This document shows positions 1 to 12,527 of a stretch of 58,235 nt of DNA, one piece after another. Positions within the stretch are counted from its first letter, which is position 1. Every line of letters begins with the position of its first letter. Source of the stretch: Didymodactylos carnosus. Lineage: Eukaryota > Rotifera > Eurotatoria > Philodinida > Philodinidae. Under the pieces are notes generated by a model. The model was not told where the DNA came from. It worked only from the letters and a program-made list of their open reading frames with translations, and ran no database searches. A program made the position numbers and the translations under genes. The stretch covers positions 1 to 58,235 of the forward strand of contig CAJNOQ010000268.1 of the NCBI GenBank assembly GCA_905250885.1, read 5' to 3'.

Positions 1-3000
1 ACTAGAATGGCATGATTATCAAATACCTTTGAAAGATTAAAATAACGTTCGTCATCCACGCCCTACGCGGTATTTTTGTGCCTCTGTCAGAGCACATGAT
101 GAGCATTATAGTGTAGAAACTGGTAGTTTATGGAGTTCTGCTCACACTTACACACAGCAGCTCAATCGAATTAGCTATCTGTTTCATTTCGTATAAATAT
201 CATTTCCGTTCTCTTGTGAAACCTGTTTACGACACCTCTTATTTTGAGGTTTCGCAGAAAATTTTACTACTCGTAAAGTATAACAAGCAATGGAAAGAGA
301 AACATGACTTAATATGTCAACTAGTGTACTAATAACAAGCAATTACTTGTTATTTTCAGTAGTGATGTAAAAGGCTTTCATGCGTCTTTTGAGGACGTGC
401 GCGAACGTCTCAGTTATCTTGGTTTGGCTGTTTTCTAGAAATATCTCTTTTCAGTTGGCCTTGTCGACGATCCTCGTGAAATTTCATCCAACCGGGCTAA
501 AAATATCTAGTCAAGTACCTCAGAGGGTAAATTTCTTTTTTTCGGAATATATTGGTGCATTGAAAAGTTTTATCGGAAATATGCAGAACGCCTTGTAGAA
601 TCTTGATTTTTGATTTTAAAAACCCTTTAACTCAGCTCAGAAGCATTTTTTTCTAAAAAGAAAGTTAAACTTCTGGAGAAGCTTCTGTAGTAAACGTGAT
701 AAAAACTTTAGTCGAAATTGATGGCCTTTTAAGAGAGACGTAAGCAAGGCCTATTGAGTCACTCTATAAGACTGACTATTTGGAAAACTTTCAAGTGCTG
801 GAATGAAGAGAATGATGTTCGAAAGTTAAAAAGTAGAGTTTTTAGAGTAGAACGACAGTCCTAGACCAATCTTTTATAAGAATCGTTTTTTGTAACTCCT
901 CCAAGTAATTCGAAGCCTAAAGAACAGTTCTATACTTGAATTCTTAGCGGTTTCATCAAAAATTTAGCCCCTCCCTGAAGACTGTCTTAAATTAGCTGTG
1001 GATACTATCTAAAAATACTGTGTAAACTACCTTAGAATATATGGAGAGTGTCTTCGACGCTAATCAGCTTTTTAAAATTCTGGTACGATTATTATAAGAC
1101 TTTTATCAAATTTGTATATATGGTTCGGCCATGATCGTGATAATTACTTCGTACGAGACTTATAAGAATTTGATAATTATTGGAAAACGTTGGATGACTC
1201 TAATTCTTGTGCTTGCCAACATATTAATTTATCTCTGGTGACTCAAGAAATTTATACAGTTAATGTGGAGAAAGAACTGTCTTTAGTCATTCAGAAATGT
1301 TGTCCTGTGATGTTCGATGTTGAAGTGTAGTAGTCAATACACCACACTTGTGTAAAGGAGATTGTGTTATTGAAACAAAGCAACAATCAGACAACAATCA
1401 GAAATTGATTAAGAAAAGCCAGCAACGGAAGTTAGAACAAGAGAAGGCTTAAATACAATCGTAGATTAGGAGAAATAGGTAAGATTTGGATGAGTTATAA
1501 AAACCATGTAGAATTTGATACTGAACAATTTTTGTTCCCACAGTTTTCTTCTATAATGTTTTCCTGAAGCGAACTGAAGACTAAAACAGAGATTAAAAAG
1601 GTTTATTTGCTTACGAAGAAGTAGTGAAACAGTCGGTGTAGAAAATACAAAAGATAGCCACAAACGGTATAAAATTTGGTAGTAGTTTTTGGCACAGAAT
1701 TACAATATTAAACTAATCGATATAGATCTTTTGACTATAAAGAATGTATCTGATTTTTTACAACAGCTTTATAAATACTGCCGATTTAAGATAATTCGAC
1801 GTAATCGGCGATCCGAAGTAAGTCATGTCTGACTCTTCTGTGTCAGAAATCCGTTCTACATATAAAATCTCCACCAAACTATTAGAAAATATTGGTCATC
1901 TCAAAGTATGGAGACGAAGTTGTTTTCTCGACTTTATCTATTACCGTTCATGAAATGTCGTGAAACGCTAGGCAAAATGGGGTTTTAGACTCATTGAAAA
2001 CAAAAACTGCATAGTTCGGATTGGGTTTAGTTCTTACTGTATTTACTTATAAGAATGAGGGTTCTTAATTTTTGCTTCATCGAGTGATGCATTTAATTCG
2101 ACAAACTTACAAAATGTTTCTGATTTTTCCAGAACAACTTATTTTTCGACGAAACAAAAGCCTGCACGAAAAACTGCGCTCTGTTTTGTCATTACTGTGT
2201 ATTTTGTCTTGGATTCTAAAAAGATTAGTTTTTATGTCGTGTTTCATTCCGAAAAAATCTGCTAAACGGTAAACGTTTCTCTACCAGAAAAAACAATGCA
2301 GATCAGTATACTATCAATTTTTATCGCTTCTTTTAAAAGCGTTTTAAACAACACGCATTGTTAGTACAGACACTATTGGCTACCTAGTCATATTCGTCTA
2401 AAAAATACTTTTAGCTGTAGTTGAAAATTTCGGACAGAGAACAGTGCGCAATGATGCACGAAAGTGAAAGTTGTTTTTTAAAGGTTCTTTTTAATCGATT
2501 AGAAAGATCAATATATTAGTTATGTTCTATCGTGGAAATGAAGCTTTTGTTTCGTCCAGAACGGTGGAAAAATGCGATTTACTAAGTCTAAAAATCATTA
2601 GTAATATGAGAATTTAATTTCTTCTCGGGTCAGAAAAATGTCTGGGCTGAAAAAGATTTCGTAATTAAGTAATTAATATATAGCTAGAAATTGACAAAAA
2701 ATGCTTTTAGTTTGGACTTAATACGACAGAAGAAAAAAGTGTTTACCACTCTAAGACTATTTCCAAAGCCTAGGTTGTGTTGGACTGAAACTTAGTATGA
2801 AAATTCATCTTCAATAGATATCGTGAAATTAGCACAAAATAGCGTAAATCTTTTGGAGTTCACAGTGGATTTTTTAAAAGTCGAAAATGTTGTTTGTAAA
2901 AACTTCATTTTATCTGCAGAATAAGCGGGTATTTTTAAGTTTGAGCAAAATGGCACATTCGGAATCATCGCATGAAGCTTCATCCAACTATATATAAAAC

Positions 3001-4550
3001 AGTGAGTTTTTGATTGAAAAAATCTCTTGATTTTGTCCTCTACGGTGATTTTTTGTTCATCAAACTGCAAGATATGATGACTTGAGAATGAGAGTGATCC
3101 ATTAAAAAAGATCTATTTGCAAAAAAGATTTGATGTCAGGTTCTTACAAAATTAAATAAGGGGAGCTTATAATATAATTTGCTTATCTCTAAAGGTTTGG
3201 AAATGAATCATATTGAACAAAGATTTCTAACAACCTCCAACGTCTCTTTACCATCTTCAATGTCACGATAACAGAACAAATCGATATCAGTCAAAATAAA
3301 TCAGTTGTATTTTGATTATCATAACAGATCTTCGTAAAATTCGTCGTCATCTCGATCATATTGTCAAACCTGATCTAGTATTTGTTTACTTACGAGATAT
3401 TTTAATGCAAGAAAAGCAAAGCTACGTTTTAATAAATATTAATATTCAATTGTTATTGATTTTAATATTTGTGTGTTTCAACGTGAAGTATTGTATGAAA
3501 AAATTCTATTCAAAGAACCGTTTCAGCAAGATGTCGACGAAACATGAATCTGAATTATTAGCTTATTGGATGATTGTATCTGATGGGATCTGTTATTATA
3601 ACGTATTGTTACTCTACTGTTGTTCATTCGAATATCAGCAGAAATCACAGAATATATGGATAGTTTAGTCTGAAGAAGTATAACTCGACGCTATGCTTTA
3701 ATCAATGTTAGTCATCACTTAATTATTTATTTTATTTGTGATCTCTTCTGTAGTAAAATGTATAATTATATTTGGAAGGCACTTTTCTGTTTCTTAGCTT
3801 AATGTTTTTAAATACAAAAGGAAAAGAAAGTCATGGATATGGATTAAGATGTGTGAACGAATTTTTGCGTCTCGGATTAGCTCCATATCACATGTACATG
3901 TGTTTCCTTTGATAATAGGTAACTATGTTCAAGATCGATCAACAGTGAGATTACATCTTTTGTTTGTAATCTTCTCTTTTCTTTCGTCTTTCTGATTGTT
4001 TAATATGATTTCCTAATATACTACGGTTCTCGTTGTTTACGATCCATTGTTAAAATTGACTGTCGAAAAGAAAAGAAAAAGAAGTTGAAATAGTTGAATG
4101 TCGCAGTATCAATGCTACACTCTCCAAATCGGTCAACTATGTTTTTTGTTATGAACATTTTCTAAAAAGTATAATTCAAAAAGATATTTAGCAATTTAAT
4201 CCAGACATCACACAATTGCCATTAACAAAGATCATTCAATATTCATTGTAAAGTGAAAAGTTACCTCAACATATTGGTAAATGCAAATTGATTGAAATTG
4301 CAATAAAATCATCAAGTCAGAAAATTGGAGCCCATCAAATCTCTCTTGAAAAAAACAGCATTTCTTATTATTGGCTTATTGCGGTCTTTTACTGTAACAA
4401 AAGGTTTGTTTTTATTTGTTTTACAACGTACTTCAATGATGGAACAACGAGAATAACACATTCAAAATACATCTTTTTTTGGTTATACAAAAAAGAAAAC
4501 ACGAATCGTTGTTGTTGTCGTCATTCTTCACTTTCTCTCTAGGTTTGTAT
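1..4550. other. Gene-free stretch, possibly decayed coding DNA
   Basis: I find no intact gene here. Several short stretches read like decayed coding sequence when frames are switched, for example about 1450-1560 (+), about 1745-1830 (+) and about 3470-3540 (+). They are broken by stops and frameshifts and match no family I recognise. The open frame at 3312-3668 (+) has a low-complexity, AT-driven composition and no motif. I treat it as chance or remnant. Confidence 0.5.
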
Positions 4551-5180
4551 CTAAATGATACCAATGCGGTTAGCCACATCTAATGCATCATGATCAGCTT
4601 TCAATCGAACATAGGCTTTTTTTTCACCATCTGGACGTATTAATGTGTTGATTTTTTCAGCATCAACATCATACATTTTTTTGACAGCCGCTTTAATTAA
4701 CGGTTTATTTGCACGAATGTTAACAATAAATACTAAGGTATTGTTATCTTCAATTTTTTTCATCGCCGATTCGGTTGTTAACGGATGTTTGATTATGGCA
4801 AAATGATCAAGACGATTACGTTTTGGCACAGATCTTCTTGGATATTTTGGTGTACGCTGCAGACGTAGTGTGAATGGACGACGAAATGTTGGTGTTGTAC
4901 GAATTTTTCGTTTACGTGTTAGTTTATTACCACGGGTTACACGTTGTTTTGCTTTTAATGCAGTTGTTTTAACCTTTTCTTTCTTTTGTGTTGTTACAAC
5001 TTTTGTTGTATCACCGCCTGTAGTTGCTCCCGGCTTTTGACCTGTTGTCGGTGTTTTTGCCTTTTTACTCACGGATGCACTTGCGGTGGTTGTAGCTGTC
5101 GTCCCTGCAGACGTAGCAGCACTGACCGACGCTGTGGCTGTTGTTTCTTTTTTCTTCGCCGGTTCTTTTTTTGGAGCCAT
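4551..5180 (-). CDS. RPL23A: 60S ribosomal protein L23a (uL23)
   Basis: Large-subunit ribosomal protein uL23, which binds 25/28S rRNA near the polypeptide exit tunnel and helps dock SRP and chaperones. It is a single uninterrupted frame of 209 residues. The N-terminal ~75 residues are a Lys/Ala/Thr-rich extension ([12 protein letters not shown]...), typical of animal L23a but longer and more Thr/Ser-rich than the ~156-residue human protein. The conserved core follows: the basic [14 protein letters not shown] segment, then [20 protein letters not shown], the [19 protein letters not shown] rRNA-binding region, and the C-terminal [20 protein letters not shown] with terminal GII. The ATG at 5178-5180 is the natural start because MAPKK is the usual beginning. 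The absence of introns contrasts with most neighbours. The open frame on the opposite strand at 4986-5183 is a shadow of the repetitive extension. Confidence 0.97.
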   Translation of the reverse strand: MAPKKEPAKKKETTATASVSAATSAGTTATTTASASVSKKAKTPTTGQKPGATTGGDTTKVVTTQKKEKVKTTALKAKQRVTRGNKLTRKRKIRTTPTFRRPFTLRLQRTPKYPRRSVPKRNRLDHFAIIKHPLTTESAMKKIEDNNTLVFIVNIRANKPLIKAAVKKMYDVDAEKINTLIRPDGEKKAYVRLKADHDALDVANRIGII

Positions 5181-6104
5181 TGATTAGACTTTTTAATGAA
5201 GAATTCTAACGAAGTTAATCTTAAACAAAAAAAATATTTTTATCTTAACGGAGAAGTAAATTTTTGAAGATTACAGACGTACTAGTATTTTTCGCTGTTA
5301 TGCATACAATTAGCAATTTCTAGGTGTGAAATATGGACAATACGTAGAAAGGAATAAACAAACTAACTGATAAAAAGAATTATCTAATTCAGTCTGGTGA
5401 CGATCTTGTTAATACTCCGGTAATGGTCGACTAGAACGAATTTCTCGATGAATGCAGTTTAGCCTGCAGACGTGGATAGTAAAGAAAACTTTTTAAGCAT
5501 CGTGATATCACTTATTCATTTCCTTTAATCATAAACTGAATACTTATTACTTATAAACAAAGGAAACCCTCTAGTCGATTAATAATAAGCAAGAAATAGG
5601 ATTCTAAAAATCTTGCCATCGTTCGACGAATATCTACATTGAAAAGCATATAAAAAGATGATTGATTCTTTTCCTCAAACCACTCGATTCTTCACCACAC
5701 TTTTACACTTCATCAAACAAAGATGGATATCGACCAGCTAAACAACCGATCCATAAACGAAGAATACAAACTATCTGCTACCATACTGACACACTACGAT
5801 AAGTAATAATAATTTATTTATTTCTTCATTTCTTTTATTTTCAATTACATCAACTGTAGTTGTTCCAATTGGTCGTGAAGAAGCTCTAATCTGCATCGAC
5901 AAACTCCTTACGATAAATTTGAATATGAAAAACCAGGAAAAGAGAAACAATTTACCGTTAATTAATCTATCGAGTAGAGTTGATTCGCTGCTGTCTTTAG
6001 ACGTTTTACTTCTGATGACTGCAGCTGTAGAGGTCGCTACTAGCTTGTCTTTTTCCAGATTCAAAGATAAAGAGATAAATTCATCCATTGATTTGAACAA
6101 CTAT

Positions 6105-6643
6105 ATTACTACATACCTGCTGCAAAACCATTTATATCCAATAATTAAGCTAGCTGTAATGCTATCTTATTTGGGTCTTCCCCTCAAGGGTCAACTCTAA
6201 ATATTCGCAAATTTGCGAAAAAAAAATATTCGTCTATCATATTGTTCGAGACGATTCATTCTTTGAGATAAATTCCATTTATACAGATCCATATTTTTAT
6301 CAAACTGGGTTAATTTCGTTGTTACTTCATTTTTTTTATAAATCATCTATTTGTTTTGATATATTAGGTTTAAATTTCAATATATCATCATCACACTGCT
6401 TTAATTTAATTGTTAAATCATTTTTGATTGTCTTAAGCTATTAGGCTTGTTTATCTAATCGACCTTTTATTTTAATAACAGTTTCAATCTTGAGTCCAAA
6501 TTCTGATTTAATATATTCGTTCAGCATTCTAATAAACTTTCTCGGATCAATGATGTTATCAGTTACTTCAAACAACTGAGAGAATTTCTTGCCTGAGTCT
6601 TAACCATCTCCAGTCGAACTTTTATTATCAGAATGTGTCATTT
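6105..6643 (-). pseudogene. Decayed LINE ORF1 (coiled-coil RNA-binding protein)
   Basis: Reading the minus strand from an ATG at about 6641 gives a Lys/Asp/Gln-rich coiled-coil-like protein (SGKKFSQLFEVTDNIIDPRK, IKNDLTIKLKQCDDDILK). After one frameshift near 6328 it continues to QRMNRLEQYDRRI and then GEDPNKIALQLA. The 'RLEQYxRR' block followed by 'GEDxNxxALQLA' is the arrangement seen in ORF1 proteins of many non-LTR retrotransposons (coiled coil followed by an RNA-recognition-like domain). The main frame carries in-frame stops before the frameshift, one more near 6135, and the shift itself, so it cannot be functional. No reverse transcriptase of the same element is visible next to it. The family assignment rests on the motif order only. 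Confidence 0.6.
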
Positions 6644-7508
6644 TACTTAGAACATATTTAACAGTTTAACCACTGTACGACACTGTGAAATGTGACTACT
6701 CTAGAATAAAAAATAGGAAGTATACGTCCGTTTATTATATTAAAAAATTTTGCCATTGAATTTTATTCAAATATCACTTTACTTTTTATTGAAAATACAA
6801 AATAGAATTTCTACAATAAGGTTAAGTAACTGTAACACTTTCAGGCATACTGTAGTCGGTCTAAAATAAGACTAAAAAGTAATCAAAAAGCTACAAAAAG
6901 ATAACACGTTCTTTATATTTGTAAAAAAACTATAATTTGATTTTTTAAAGTCTTTTATCATTAATGTTTTTCTTTTATTTATTTAAATTTGTCATCTTGA
7001 AGTTTTTTTGTTATTGTGATGCGCAAGATAAACAAAAAGTTATTTACAAACATGCATTCAAATTTTATAAAAATTATAATTTTGAGTTGATAAAGATTAG
7101 TAAAAATTTGTTCTAAGATAGGTATGTATCTTGAAGTTTTTTTAAAAGTTCAGAATTTATATACTGAATCGCTTCGAATGATTAATAGTAGGTTTAAATA
7201 TAAGATTGAACCATATTTCTTTAAAATTAAAAGAAATGATGCAAAATTCTACATCTTCCATTAAAAGCTCCAAACTTGTTTGTAGTCATTGTCATCATAA
7301 TATTAACACTTGCAAGAGTTATTTTAAAACGAAACTATCTTATAACAACAACAACTTCCATATTAACGCCGAGCTATACCATTGATCCAAATTTACTAGA
7401 TCATTAACTTATAGCAGATTTTCAGTATATTCGTCAGAATATTGACACTTAAAAACATACAGTATATTTTGAAAATAGATGGAGAATGATTATTTCAAAA
7501 TTTATCAC

Positions 7509-7756
7509 TTCCCTAGTGAAAATACTCATGCTATGAGTACGTCTTTACTCATAATTCGTCCATGAGTACTCATACGAGTTCTACTAGTAACTTTTGGATA
7601 TTTTTTACTCAGTGAGTTCAGTTACTATGTGGGTACTCAGGAAATATTCATTCACCATTTTGTTTTGCAAAATGTAGGCAAAAATGAAACTGTATAAAGA
7701 ATGTAGAATTTAGTAAAGAAACATAGAATATTTATATGATATTTTTCACTAGGGAA
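7509..7756. mobile_element. MITE with TTCCCTAGTGAAAA ends
   Basis: About 248 bp bounded by terminal inverted repeats: TTCCCTAGTGAAAATA on the left and its near-complement ATATTTTTCACTAGGGAA on the right. The interior is rich in ACTCAT/ATGAGT motifs in both orientations. It has no coding capacity. A target duplication is not obvious beyond the TT/AA included in the repeat. Confidence 0.6.
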
Positions 7757-8032
7757 TCGACGTTTATTTAATCTAATTAAATATGCTTATTCTACAGACG
7801 TCGTTATTTTACACGATACAGAATCTTGGATGATGTGCACGTATGATTTTGGGTATATTTATTATTCTTATCATTATCGTTACACCTATTTATCAACATA
7901 TACAGATGTGATGAGTTCAAGAAACGGTAAATTAATTCAAAATATTCAATATTTATTAGAATTAACAGTGAAATGCAAACTAGCGAAACAATCATGAAAC
8001 AGAATAGTACATGCTTTTACAAATAAGTGAAG

Positions 8033-9574
8033 TTAACAAACGGATAAATCAATAATAGGTCGTTGAATTGTCAATTGTTTTTGTATACGCTTTGTTAATT
8101 CATCATTTTGCGTATTTTTACGTTTATTAATACTTGACAAATGATAAACTTCAATTTGTACTTCACAGTAACGATTCCAAAAATGAACCATTTCATTGAA
8201 TACAGATACAAGTTCATGTTTGCATGATGCCAAATAATAGACTTGTGAAATGGTATTTATTGGATCTTGTTGTTGTCTAGCCGTATCTGTTGCTTGTACT
8301 AGACGATAAATAATTTTTTCGTATGATGATTGTAAAATACGACATTGTTTACTTAGAATTAGAATTTTAGTCGCTTTCAATAATTTTTGTTTCAACAGTT
8401 GACATCGATCATGAATAATAAATGATAGTTTCTTCAATCGTTCAAATCTAAATTCGGATTTGTAAATACCGTTTACATAACTTTTATTAGAATAAGAGCG
8501 TATATCTAAAAGAATAACGAACTCGATATATAGTCACATTATATGCGTGGCAGGAAAATAGTTTTTCCTCTTACCATAATGGTATTTGAGACATTTTTTT
8601 AATAGTCTTAATTTATCTTTTGTATAGTTTTGCCTTAATTTCAATTCGTTTAGTGCTTCTGTTGTTTTTCTAATCAATTTTGTTGCTATCGATATCGCTT
8701 TTGTATCCTGGTCAATTCTTTGCATATTTTTAAATATTTTCTTATGTAACTCCATGAATTGTTTATATTCATTATGCAATAATTTATCATGATTTTTGAG
8801 AACATCAAACGTATTTTCTTGTAAAATTTTCACATTTTTTATGATATTTATTTTGAATAAACTTATTTCACGTTCAATTATTTCTCGGGCTTGTGTTTGT
8901 CGTTGTCGGAATTCCATTAATTGTTTTGTATGATCTTCTGCCATAATCACATTTAATATCAAGAGTTGATCATTTATCTCGGCTAATTCTCGCTTTTCAA
9001 ATAAATCAATAATATTCTCCTTTTCTTTTAAATATTCCTGACGTATCTGAGTTAACCTTTGTTCATATTCATGACGATGTGATTCCATTATTCCGTTGTA
9101 CAACTGAAACAGTTTATCGGACAATTCATTCCATGTTATAAAGATATTTTGTACAGATGAAAAATTCTTTTTAAAATAATCATTATATTTTTCTTGTTTG
9201 TATTCGAACAATTCATTGTTACGATAAAAATAGTCCAATGTATTGTAATCATAGTCATATGCTGTTTCTTGAATGTAGGTCGAACGACGTTGTGATATCC
9301 ATTTTTGGGTTAAAAATAAATCTGAACCGTTAGCCAACGATTTTTCAACAATAATTTTTTTATCTAAATATCTTGAATAAGTGCATAATTCCGGCCATCG
9401 CCGTTGAATTTTTAGATTAGAATAATATGTTCGTTTATCTTGAATCTTTAATTTAACTCTTCTAGATTTATTCTTTGGAACTTTTGCTGTTTCTTCTTTT
9501 ACCGGAGACTGTCTACTTCTCACATTACTTTTTACTGCCTTAGACTTTTCTTTTTTTAATCTGCTATCATCCAT
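8033..9574 (-). CDS. DRC2: Dynein regulatory complex subunit 2 (DRC2/CCDC65)
   Basis: Coiled-coil subunit of the nexin-dynein regulatory complex, which links outer doublets in motile cilia and controls dynein; a rotifer-like ciliated animal would need it. Two exons (9574-8575 and 8505-8033) are joined across a 69-nt GT-AG intron, giving 490 residues against about 484 in human CCDC65. The first exon holds a basic N-terminus and long heptad-rich helices (EIIEREISLFKINIIKNVKI region). The second contains the diagnostic C-terminal block CRILQSSYEKIIYRL followed by MVHFWNRYCEVQIEVYHLSS, matching the family's 'FWKRYNKVKLEQLSL' segment. Joining the exons keeps the frame open through DIRSYSNKSYVNGIYKSEF. 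The N-terminal ~90 residues are unusually basic and diverge from vertebrate proteins. DRC1 shares the architecture, but the C-terminal FW block favours DRC2. Confidence 0.88.
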
Positions 9575-12527
9575 CTACTTTGCTCTATATGCTGCAAAGT
9601 GTAATCTCTGCTATGCCTGGCGCTTATACTTTTAATTAAACGAACAGCACTATTATATCTAATTATTGACAGACAGTTCAAAAAAAAAACTTTCAGGATG
9701 GAAAAATCACCAACAAACGCTTCCCGATTCTAAATGAAAACACGCTGCCGATGCTACTGGGAAACTCCCAGATGATCTCAACATCGCTGCAGTTTTCAGA
9801 CACCGAGTGTATTAGAGTAGGAAAGAAATAATGATACGAGAGCATGAAAAAACTGCTGATGAAATTTGCTCTCTAAGCGCGTTCGTTCTTGGAAGTGACA
9901 TTTATTGATTGTTGTACAATGCCAATAAAAATGACGGTTATAAAAAAGAATTTTTAATCTGTATTCGCCTTGAATCAATAAGACCTTTAGTAGACTTGAG
10001 AAACCCTTTACTAAGCCTGTTTATAGGTGAGGCTGAGTCTTAGTTTTATGTTGAGGTACCGAGGAACTGACATTTAGTAATTGTAATATAATTTATCTTT
10101 ATTGAGCTGGGTAACTCGCCTCTGGAGAAGTCATTGTGCAGTGTGACTGAACCGTTTGAGCAACTATGTTAAATGTGGGAGGAATTAATATAACTGATGC
10201 ATAAAGACTGAAGATGTGCTATATGTTTTTGCTACTCGGAAAACATCAAAACAATTCTTCATTTTCATAGCAAATAGTTCTATAGTTACTCGTTGCAGAC
10301 ACGTCTGGGAATCTCAGAAACATGTGAATCATAGGTAATCGACCATGCTGATCATCGTGGTGACGTTCGTTTCGTTCCCCACCCAACCACAACTCCAAAA
10401 AAGCCAATTTGGTGAAAAGCCGGTTTTTCGCCTGTTACCGTCAAAATATTTCACTCATTTCTCGTTCAGAAAGACAGAAATTTTCAGGGAACGATTAGCA
10501 GAGAGCATAGAATGTAGATCGAGTCGAAAAAATCTGATCTGAGGTTTGGTTCCCTGGGAGGTTTTCCAGAGATCCGCTAAAAAATCGTATGCATAAACTG
10601 AAAACCCTATGTGTAACTTTTTCGACTGGATCCACATTCTATGATTTCTGCTAATCGTTCTCTAAAAATTTCAGTCTTTCTGAACGAGAAATGAGTGAAA
10701 TATACGCTTTTTAATTTTTGACGGTAATAGGCGAAAAACCGGCTTTTCATCAAATTGGCTTTTCTGGAGTTGTGGTTGGATGGGAAACGAAACAAACGTC
10801 GCCACGATGATCAGTATGGTTGATTACCTATGATTCGCATGTTTCTGAGATTCCCAAACGTGTCTGCAACGAGGTAGGTGTGTCCTCGCAAAACGTCCGT
10901 ATCTCCGGAACCAAAGGAGATGAAGACCTGGACCTTGCGTAGTTTTGAAGAGAAATGTTTTGGCTATCGACTACTATTATTTGACATTGGATGTCATAGT
11001 GTGGTTTTGAAACGGTAAGCTTTGAAATTTTGCCTCGAATGGTACATCATGGTAAACCTGATTGGAAGCCCTGCTTTTTTCATAAGTTTACGTCCCAAAG
11101 TGTCTAGTTTCCGAATCTAAAAACCGCAGATCTCTATCTCTCTTCGTTGAAAAGTTATAAGTACTTTGCCGGAGCGCATTCTTTTTTAAATTTCGATAAT
11201 AGTTACTAACAAAAGGGTAAAAACAACTCAAACCCAGCAGAAACCACTCTGTAGAAAATATCGGAAGGGTTGGTAATCCTTGTAGGATAGCAGTTATCTC
11301 CACACAACAAGGCTAGTCGGCTTGCCAATCTTCGTATGAGCAATGTCAAATCGAATACATTTATATATAAGTTCAAAACGATTTAAAAGTTGTATCACGC
11401 ACCTTCTTTTTCGGCAGTGAGAACAAGTTCGATTATTGCTTAATATAAGTTTATAGCCTTGATATCAAAGTTGGGAGAAGTAGAGAGACTTACACTACAA
11501 GGGTTAAAGATCCCTGTCCAGTCGTGAGTGTAAGAAGTATGAGATTTGTGATCATAAGGTTTTTCAAAAAAATTCTTTTGAACAAAATGATGAAAATCTC
11601 AGAAATCATCGTCTGTGGCGCTATTATTATGACATTAATTGTAGTGACAAGAGCAAAAAACACTTGTCATAGTACGAAGTCTAACCATATCAAACCGTAT
11701 AATCCGAAAATTTGTCTTAAATAATTAAATCTTATGCAATCCACGTTTACTGATTGCATCTCGCTATGAGTAGCTCATCATCTACCATTAGTATAATGTT
11801 TTGTATTCCAGGTTTTATGAATCTCGCGTGGCATCCACAAATCATAGGAATAGTAGGTTGACGAGTGAGGAATGACACGAGTCATGTTAATCTAGCGCCT
11901 TGTTTCTGCTGGCACTACTTCAATGTCTGTGGACTTCCACAAACCTGGATTATCTCAATTCGCGAGCACTAGAGCACAAAGGAATTGGGATCGGAACAAT
12001 TTCACAATGTTCGAGCAAATACGATAGGACGAAGTAGAAGTGAAATTTGCGGTTTTACTGTGGAAGGTAGCAGCAATCAGTTAGTGTCAAGCTTCTAGCT
12101 TCGGTTCTGCTGATTGATATCCTAGGTTCTTTTTTGTTCGAAAGATTTTTGGTCCTTATACAGAATAACCACATTTCATGATGCAGATATGTATGAGAAT
12201 GAGGATGCAATTATTCTGTATCAATTTTTTGCATGTTTTCTTAAGTAATCTCTTTCCTTTACATACTTGGTGAACCTGCTGTGTCGTATGAAATGAATTA
12301 GATGGTTATTACGTAAGTCATGTGAAGAGAATCGATCACTCTATGGAAAAAGATCTTGAAATAAGTTCTTTAACAAAATTTTTTGTATTAAATATTCCAT
12401 CTTTTTTATGAATTCTGATGTTTTTATTCTGCCTAATTACTTTTTCTAATAGTTTCGAAGTTAGTTTATTGTATAAGTATATGTTTACGTTTAGAATATC
12501 AGCCATCTTTTTTATTACTTTGTTCTA
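9575..12527. other. Intergenic region with a long palindrome
   Basis: No gene is recognisable between DRC2 and OSTC. The main structure is the inverted repeat at 10289-10873. Sequence just to its right (10905-10960) contains an AAAGGAGATGAAGAC...CTTGCGTAG segment that recurs, inverted, near 24462-24500, so further repeat material probably extends to about 11300. The rest (11300-12527) shows nothing I can name. Confidence 0.5.
10289..10873. repeat. Palindromic (foldback) element, ~250-bp arms
   Basis: The left arm (about 10289-10531) and right arm (about 10618-10873) are inverted copies with scattered differences, separated by about 86 bp. The arms start CTCGTTGCAGACACGT. Because the arms mirror each other, similar short open frames (sharing YFTHFSFRKTEIFRERLAE) appear on both strands; I regard these as by-products. 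No transposase is present. A 45-bp block near the outer end, including CGACCATGCTG, recurs in the elements at 24519 and 46464. Confidence 0.8.

Larger units (their letters stand above)
5184..8032. other. Intergenic region with transposon remnants
   Basis: Between RPL23A and DRC2 there is no intact gene. It holds a decayed LINE ORF1 (about 6105-6643, minus) and a short inverted-repeat element (7509-7756). Some minus-strand coding-like sequence between 5780 and 6100 is probably the C-terminal continuation of the dead ORF1. Confidence 0.6.

Noticed and set aside
3312..3668. 118-codon frame on the plus strand
   Set aside because: Composition follows AT-rich DNA, hydrophobic runs are not organised as membrane segments, and no motif or splice structure supports it.
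4986..5183. Cys/Arg-rich plus-strand open frame opposite RPL23A
   Set aside because: It is the antisense shadow of the Lys/Thr/Ala-rich N-terminal extension; no independent support.
6105..6643. Foreign DNA with a ciliate-type code (TAA/TAG = Gln) at the ORF1 remnant
   Set aside because: A frameshift is also present and neighbouring genes use TAA/TAG as stops; decay of a LINE is simpler.
10345..10795. Mirrored frames sharing YFTHFSFRKTEIFRERLAE on both strands
   Set aside because: They arise because the region is palindromic; no start context, splice signal or family match.
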